A DNA stretch of 9,242 nt from Nitrospirota bacterium. GTDB lineage: Bacteria > Nitrospirota > Nitrospiria > Nitrospirales > Nitrospiraceae. Positions 6,439-9,242 of the stretch are shown piece after piece. The DNA lies in assembly GCA_016201805.1 (NCBI GenBank), contig JACQCB010000150.1, positions 1-9,242 on the forward strand, read 5' to 3'. The notes beneath the pieces were generated by a model, which was not told the DNA's origin, ran no database searches, and was given only the letters and a program-made list of their open reading frames with translations. A program made the position numbers and the translations under genes. The stretch's first letter is position 1. Every line of letters begins with the position of its first letter.

Positions 6439-6762
6439 ATGGCTGACCCGATAGACGACGAGATCCAGCGGGAGATAAAGACCCATAAAATTCTGATCTA
6501 TGGAAAGGGCACCAAGCAGGCGCCCATGTGCGGGTTTACCAGGGAGACGATGCAGTTCTTCGACAAGTACGGCTATCCCTATGAACTCATCGACATGCTG
6601 CCGAACCCGGCCAAGCGGGAAGCCCTGACCAAGATGACGAACTGGCCGACGCTCCCCAAGGTCTTCATCAACGGTCAGTTCTACGGGGACACCGACATCC
6701 TCGATCCGATGGAAAAGAAGGGCGAGATCGAGCCGCTGCTGAAACAGGCGTTCGGAAAGTAA
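6439..6762 (+). CDS. Monothiol glutaredoxin (Grx4/GrxD family) with CGFT active site
   Basis: A 107-residue Grx4-type monothiol glutaredoxin, the usual length. The active site APMCGFT at 29-34 has Cys31 as the single catalytic/cluster-ligating cysteine; the family norm is CGFS, so Ser is replaced by Thr. Upstream Lys23 in YGKGTKQ, the cis-Pro loop WPTLPK (69-74) and GDTDI (83-87) make up the glutathione site; the last is GGSDI or GGCDI in most relatives. Such proteins carry a glutathione-coordinated [2Fe-2S] cluster, often as a heterodimer with BolA, and deliver it to target proteins. The start is ATG 6439 because a strong GGAGGTGA precedes it; the frame extends 14 codons upstream through repeat DNA and is not used. 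It forms an operon with bolA. Confidence 0.93.
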   Translation: MADPIDDEIQREIKTHKILIYGKGTKQAPMCGFTRETMQFFDKYGYPYELIDMLPNPAKREALTKMTNWPTLPKVFINGQFYGDTDILDPMEKKGEIEPLLKQAFGK

Positions 6763-6777
6763 ATCGGTCAAGAAGCG

Positions 6778-6877
6778 TGACGAGGGCGGCTGTCATGCTC
6801 TTGTGCTCGCGGAACCCGCACTTCAGAAAGTGCTCGTTCTGCGCGCACAGTAAAGAGCACAACAACCGCCCTCGTCA
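6778..6877. repeat. 100-bp imperfect palindrome (REP/MITE-like element or long hairpin)
   Basis: The left arm (6778-6823) and the right arm (6828-6877) are reverse complements over 39 of 46 aligned positions, with one 4-base bulge in the right arm (6848-6851) and a 4-base CAGA loop at 6824-6827. The outer 12 bp (TGACGAGGGCGG / CCGCCCTCGTCA) are perfect, as is the inner GCACTT/AAGTGC. Transcribed, it would fold into a very stable hairpin 15 bp after the glutaredoxin stop codon and could end or protect that mRNA. There is no following T-run, so a classic terminator is less likely than a repeat element. No target-site duplication is evident. Confidence 0.75.
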
Positions 6878-6996
6878 TTTAGATATCCGCAGCGGCTATG
6901 GGGTGATAGAGATGGCCGGAGAGTCGTCATCGGAATGCCAGGAAGACCACGGTCTTCACCTCGACATATTACGCCAACCCTTCGCCGTGAGTGTTG

Positions 6997-7025
6997 TTGA
7001 CAATTCACCGAAACCAGTCGAGAAT
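6997..7025 (+). promoter_or_regulatory. Possible promoter of the membrane-anchored protein gene
   Basis: A perfect TTGACA (6997-7002) is followed after 17 bp by GAGAAT (7020-7025), 4 of 6 to the -10 consensus. This would leave a leader of about 75 nt before the ATG at 7107. Confidence 0.35.
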
Positions 7026-7106
7026 CGCGTGGTAGTTTGTAGTCTGCATGAGAGTTCTATGCCGGTCAGCATATTCACTAGTTATGGTTCAATTGGAACA
7101 TAGGAA

Positions 7107-7595
7107 ATGTCGCAATCTTTGCTTTCTTGGTTGTCCTCATTTGCTACTGCGCTACTCGCCGCATTTATCGGTTCTTTTTTGGCTTTGAGGAAATACAAGA
7201 AGGAAAAAATATGGCAAGAAAAATACAACGCTTATCAGGAAATACTGGCCGCAATTCAGAACATGAAGCACTGGGCTGACGAGACCTATTCGAGCTGTCT
7301 ATGTCTTCCGACCATAGGAGGAATAGAGGGAAGGGAGTTTCATCGAGGCTACGCAGAAGCGAGAAGATGCATCTCGAAATATATAGACATCGGCAAGTTA
7401 GTCATAAGTGACGAAGTAGCTAACAAACTGAATGAGATGAACCGGTTGTTGTGGGAGGAGGATTTTCGATTTGGTGATGAGGGCATTGATGACAGTAATT
7501 ATCACGATGAATTATCTGGGCATGCTGAAAATATTCGAAGGATAATTGATGGCAGGCTAGAGGAGATCATCGCTCTGTCAAAAAGAGATTTGTAA
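7107..7595 (+). CDS. Membrane-anchored hypothetical protein, AT-rich
   Basis: A 162-residue protein of unknown function. One hydrophobic helix at about residues 5-27 (LSWLSSFATALLAAFIGSFLAL) is followed at once by basic residues RKYKKEK, placing the remaining 130 residues in the cytoplasm. That part is acidic and mostly helical (KIWQEKYNAYQEILAAIQNMKHW at the start, GHAENIRRIIDGRLEEIIAL at the end). The plan, a short anchor plus a W-x-E-K-Y-x-A-Y-x-x-I-L helix, recurs in uncharacterised bacterial accessory proteins, but I recognise no catalytic motif. Codon use is unlike the neighbours: ATA, AGA and AGG are frequent, and only 22 of 60 bases at 7201-7260 are G or C. This points to recent acquisition. 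GGA about 12 bases ahead of ATG 7107 is a modest ribosome binding site. Confidence 0.72.
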   Translation: MSQSLLSWLSSFATALLAAFIGSFLALRKYKKEKIWQEKYNAYQEILAAIQNMKHWADETYSSCLCLPTIGGIEGREFHRGYAEARRCISKYIDIGKLVISDEVANKLNEMNRLLWEEDFRFGDEGIDDSNYHDELSGHAENIRRIIDGRLEEIIALSKRDL

Positions 7596-7727
7596 TGAGG
7601 CAAAACGAATCGCTTCACTGGACATTGGGGACACTGCGCGCCCCGGGTTTGATCGCCAGCATTGAGCCGAACGGGCGGAGTGATGGCTTCTAAGTCCTGT
7701 GTCAATCGAGAATAAGTCGGTGTTTCG

Positions 7728-8018
7728 ATGTTCGAACGTACACTCAGCCGCTTCCGGTCCCTCATCCGTTCTGGCGAGTATGTCCTCTCAATTCATGCGT
7801 TGGAAGAGATGGCCGAAGACGACATCTTGACGGAAGACGCAGAGAATGTGATCCTTGCGGGCAGCATCGTTGAGCGCCAGGTCGATCGCGCGACACGAGA
7901 GCGGAAATATGTCTTTCTCGGCAAAGATCTCGCGGGCGATCCCGTTGGGCTGGTAGGCAAGATTGGATCGGCAGGCAAGGCGGTGATCATAACGGTCTAT
8001 CGAGAGGGAAAATCATGA
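7728..8018 (+). CDS. DUF4258 domain protein, putative toxin of a toxin-antitoxin pair
   Basis: A 96-residue protein spanning a DUF4258 domain: SIHALEEMAEDDILTED (His23 with the following Glu/Met pattern), the GSIVER strand and the C-terminal VIITVYREG (86-94). DUF4258 proteins resemble the RelE/MqsR-like fold of mRNA interferases and are often encoded beside a small antitoxin; activity of this member is not shown. The next gene, a YgiT-type zinc-finger protein, begins in an ATGA overlap (8015-8018), so the two are translationally coupled. The toxin-first order is as in mqsRA. The ATG at 7728 has only a weak ribosome binding site, consistent with low toxin expression. Confidence 0.82.
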   Translation: MFERTLSRFRSLIRSGEYVLSIHALEEMAEDDILTEDAENVILAGSIVERQVDRATRERKYVFLGKDLAGDPVGLVGKIGSAGKAVIITVYREGKS

Positions 8019-8254
8019 ATTGCCAAATCTGCGGCAAGAAGACTATCTCGATCAAGAAGGTAACCAAGAGTTTCGGTCGTGGTGACAGTCTTGTCGTGAT
8101 CGAAGACGTCCCGGTTCTTTCTTGCAGTAGCTGTCATGAGTCGTACGTTACCGCTGACACGGCACGCGAGATTGACCGCATACGCAAGAACCGGGTCACC
8201 GTAGGCAAAGCGAAGCGGGTTCTTGTGGCATCGTTTAAAGAGACTGCGGCCTAA
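8015..8254 (+). CDS. YgiT-type zinc-finger protein (MqsA N-domain-like antitoxin)
   Basis: A 79-residue protein with two CxxC pairs, Cys3/Cys6 (MNCQICGK) and Cys37/Cys40 (LSCSSCHESYV), the zinc-binding pattern of the YgiT/MqsA N-terminal domain that binds the toxin. Full MqsA is about 130 residues and ends in an HTH DNA-binding domain; that domain is absent here, so direct autoregulation by this protein is doubtful. The tail (REIDRIRKNRVTVGKAKRVL) is basic and helical. A good ribosome binding site (GAGGGA) lies inside the end of the DUF4258 gene, so antitoxin can be made efficiently. Assignment as antitoxin is by family and arrangement. Confidence 0.84.
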   Translation: MNCQICGKKTISIKKVTKSFGRGDSLVVIEDVPVLSCSSCHESYVTADTAREIDRIRKNRVTVGKAKRVLVASFKETAA

Positions 8255-8491
8255 CTACGGCATAGAACGGACATAGATGACCGGGCCGACCTAGGCCACA
8301 TTCGAGACCACCTGCGATGGGGTTTCGGATTAGGGGAGCATTGAGTACGGAGTGCTGCGTGAGGGGAAATCCTGACGGCTTTTGCCGGCGCACGTCCCTT
8401 CTTTTTTGCCTTAACCGGCAGGTGGAAGCGCAACAATGATCTGTTTGTTTCGTCGAGGGTTAGGCGCAGACAATCTTTGCAAGAGGTTGCC

Positions 8492-8689
8492 ATGAAATAC
8501 CGCATTGCTCTGCACAAATCCGAGGAAGGCTACGCCGTGTCAGTCCCAGGGCTGCCCGGATGTTGGTCGCAAGGCGCTACGGAAGAGGAGGCGCTTGCAA
8601 ATATTCAGGATGCCATTCGCGAGTACTTGGCTGTCGTCGATGACGAGATCCGCGGCCAAGATGTGCGCGAAATCGAAGTCGCGGTGTAG
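8492..8689 (+). CDS. hicB: HicB-family antitoxin, short form
   Basis: A 65-residue HicB-like protein. MKYRIALHKSEEGYAVSVPGLPGCWSQGATEEEALANIQDAI is the typical partial RNase-H-like HicB domain (strand, SVPGLPGC turn, then the EEAL.N..DAI helix). The canonical E. coli HicB has a C-terminal DNA-binding domain; this protein ends after the single domain and has none. HicB neutralises HicA by masking its active site. The start is ATG 8492, with AGAGG 5 bp upstream; a TTG five codons earlier is less likely. The stop codon is 2 bp before the hicA start. Here the antitoxin comes first, the reverse of E. coli hicAB but common for short HicB proteins. Confidence 0.88.
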   Translation: MKYRIALHKSEEGYAVSVPGLPGCWSQGATEEEALANIQDAIREYLAVVDDEIRGQDVREIEVAV

Positions 8690-8691
8690 CC

Positions 8692-8904
8692 TTGCCAAAG
8701 ATTCCTGGGGTCAATCACCTTCAGGCCACGCGTGCACTGGAGAAGGCAGGTTTTCGCGTCGTACGTCAGGGCAAGCACATCGTGATGAGTAACGGACAGC
8801 GGATACTGACCATCCCACGCCACAATCCTGTCAACGCGATCACGATGGGCGGTATTGTTCGTGACGCTGGTCTCACCGTTGAACAGTTCCGAGAGTTACT
8901 ATGA
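8692..8904 (+). CDS. hicA: HicA-family toxin (mRNA interferase)
   Basis: A 70-residue HicA (YcfA-like) toxin with the double-stranded RNA-binding-like fold and the usual length. The catalytic histidine is His29 in RQGKHIVM, followed by the conserved PRHNP (42-46) and the C-terminal GGIVRDAGLTVEQFREL. Family knowledge: HicA cleaves mRNA and tmRNA to arrest growth, and is held inactive by HicB. The start is a TTG at 8692, 2 bp after the hicB stop; no strong ribosome binding site is visible, so coupling to hicB translation is likely and would keep toxin below antitoxin. All residues known to matter are present, so the toxin looks intact. Confidence 0.89.
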   Translation: MPKIPGVNHLQATRALEKAGFRVVRQGKHIVMSNGQRILTIPRHNPVNAITMGGIVRDAGLTVEQFRELL

Positions 8905-8978
8905 GCGCGAGTGGCTACGATGACGTCTCCGTTGACGCTCCCTTCTTGGTGCGCCCACTAAATTCCCCAGCCCCCTGA
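8901..8978 (+). pseudogene. 25-codon ORF overlapping hicA stop, likely remnant of a third gene
   Basis: An ATG at 8901 overlaps the hicA stop (ATGA) in the manner of a translationally coupled downstream gene. The frame encodes only MSASGYDDVSVDAPFLVRPL plus five residues and runs 21 bp into the 3' end of the SDR gene on the other strand. I recognise no family. It may be the surviving 5' end of a gene cut where the accessory segment joined core DNA, or a chance ATGA. Confidence 0.25.
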
Positions 8979-9242
8979 AACGTGAATGTTTGTCCCGTTC
9001 ACGTAGCGGGCTTCCTCCGACAAGAGAAAGCGTACGGCGGCCACCGTGTCTTTGACCTCGCCGATGTAGCCGGCGGGTACCTTCTTGGCCATCCCGGCCA
9101 ATTCTCCCTGAGGCGCGCTGCCCGAATCGATGAAGCCGGGCGAAACCGCATTCACGGTGATGCCGTGCGGCGCCAGGAGTTTGGCCAAAGTCTTAGTCAG
9201 GATCAGGACTCCCGATTTGGCGATGTAGTGTGCCGTGACCTC
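8958..9242 (-). CDS. Short-chain dehydrogenase/reductase (SDR), C-terminal part, runs off the window
   Basis: The C-terminal 94 codons of a classical SDR oxidoreductase (FabG-like size class). Visible are the active-site helix region AHYIAKSGVLILTKTLA, the NAVSPGFIDSG motif after strand 6, and the C-terminal YVNGTNIHVSGGWGI. The nucleotide-binding TGxxxGxG motif is outside the window. The usual catalytic motif is Tyr-x-x-x-Lys; here Tyr (9225-9227) is only three residues before Lys (9216-9218), with His at the normal Tyr position. The substrate cannot be told from this part. It ends convergently with the hicBA operon and has a GC-rich, core-like codon use. Confidence 0.85.
   Translation of the reverse strand, partial: EVTAHYIAKSGVLILTKTLAKLLAPHGITVNAVSPGFIDSGSAPQGELAGMAKKVPAGYIGEVKDTVAAVRFLLSEEARYVNGTNIHVSGGWGI

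Larger units (their letters stand above)
6763..7106. other. 344-bp intergenic region: palindrome, then no gene
   Basis: Between the glutaredoxin stop and the membrane-protein start. It holds the 100-bp palindrome at 6778-6877, a short inverted repeat GAAGACC-AC-GGTCTTC at 6942-6957, and a possible promoter at 6997-7025. No coding sequence is convincing; an open frame at 6777-7103 is explained by the palindrome. Base composition becomes more AT-rich towards 7106, marking the change from core to accessory DNA. Confidence 0.7.

Noticed and set aside
6942..6957. Short inverted repeat GAAGACC-AC-GGTCTTC
   Set aside because: It stands alone away from any readable promoter; a 2-base loop is too small for a hairpin, and one such repeat is expected by chance.
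6777..7103. 108-codon open frame after the glutaredoxin gene
   Set aside because: Its first third is the 100-bp palindrome, and the rest shows no ribosome binding site or protein-like pattern.
8373..8386. Small hairpin CGGC-TTTT-GCCG and nearby T-run upstream of hicB
   Set aside because: A four-base stem is too weak, and the T-run at about 8402-8408 is well separated from it.
1..9242. CRISPR array, tRNA, rRNA or intact insertion sequence
   Set aside because: No regularly spaced repeats of 25-40 bp, no cloverleaf-like sequence with CCA-type end and no transposase motifs were seen on either strand.

Overview
The window looks like part of a chromosome from a high-GC, Gram-negative bacterium, most likely Nitrospirota (Nitrospira or a close relative). 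That placement is inferred from gene content and style: a CXXCH haem sensor of the Tll0287/DUF3365 type, an exported FKBP rotamase, a BolA/monothiol-glutaredoxin pair and a degenerate 7-bp tandem repeat. No single marker proves it. There is no rRNA, tRNA, CRISPR array or intact transposase gene.

Left part (1-4624), mostly core genes. The window opens inside a PP_4765-type (HI0933/BaiN-like) flavoprotein on the + strand. A PerM/AI-2E family membrane protein follows on the same strand. A leftward block comes next: a small dimeric alpha-beta-barrel (ABM-like) protein, then an exported FKBP-type prolyl isomerase that is 11 bp from a Tat-exported nitrilase-family hydrolase; the last two are probably co-transcribed. 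A small ankyrin-repeat lipoprotein points right, and its last codons overlap tail-to-tail with the next gene.

Middle part (4593-6762). A membrane haem-c/PAS sensor with no output domain is transcribed leftward. Its promoter is readable and has a perfect 15-bp palindrome lying between -35 and -10. Divergently transcribed are bolA and a monothiol glutaredoxin (active site CGFT instead of CGFS), a classic [2Fe-2S] cluster handling pair. A degenerate heptamer repeat lies between them, starting at the bolA stop codon.

Right part (6763-8957), an accessory patch. It opens with a 100-bp imperfect palindrome resembling a REP/MITE element. An AT-rich gene for a membrane-anchored protein of unknown function follows, then two small toxin-antitoxin modules in tandem: DUF4258 with a YgiT/MqsA-type zinc-finger protein, and HicB with HicA. 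A 25-codon remnant ORF closes the patch. Core-style sequence resumes with the C-terminal part of a leftward short-chain dehydrogenase/reductase that runs off the window and has an odd spacing in its YxxxK motif.

The best leads are the palindrome-in-promoter haem sensor lacking an output domain, the 100-bp palindromic element, and the toxin-antitoxin island with minimal antitoxins. None is proven to be a new system from sequence alone.
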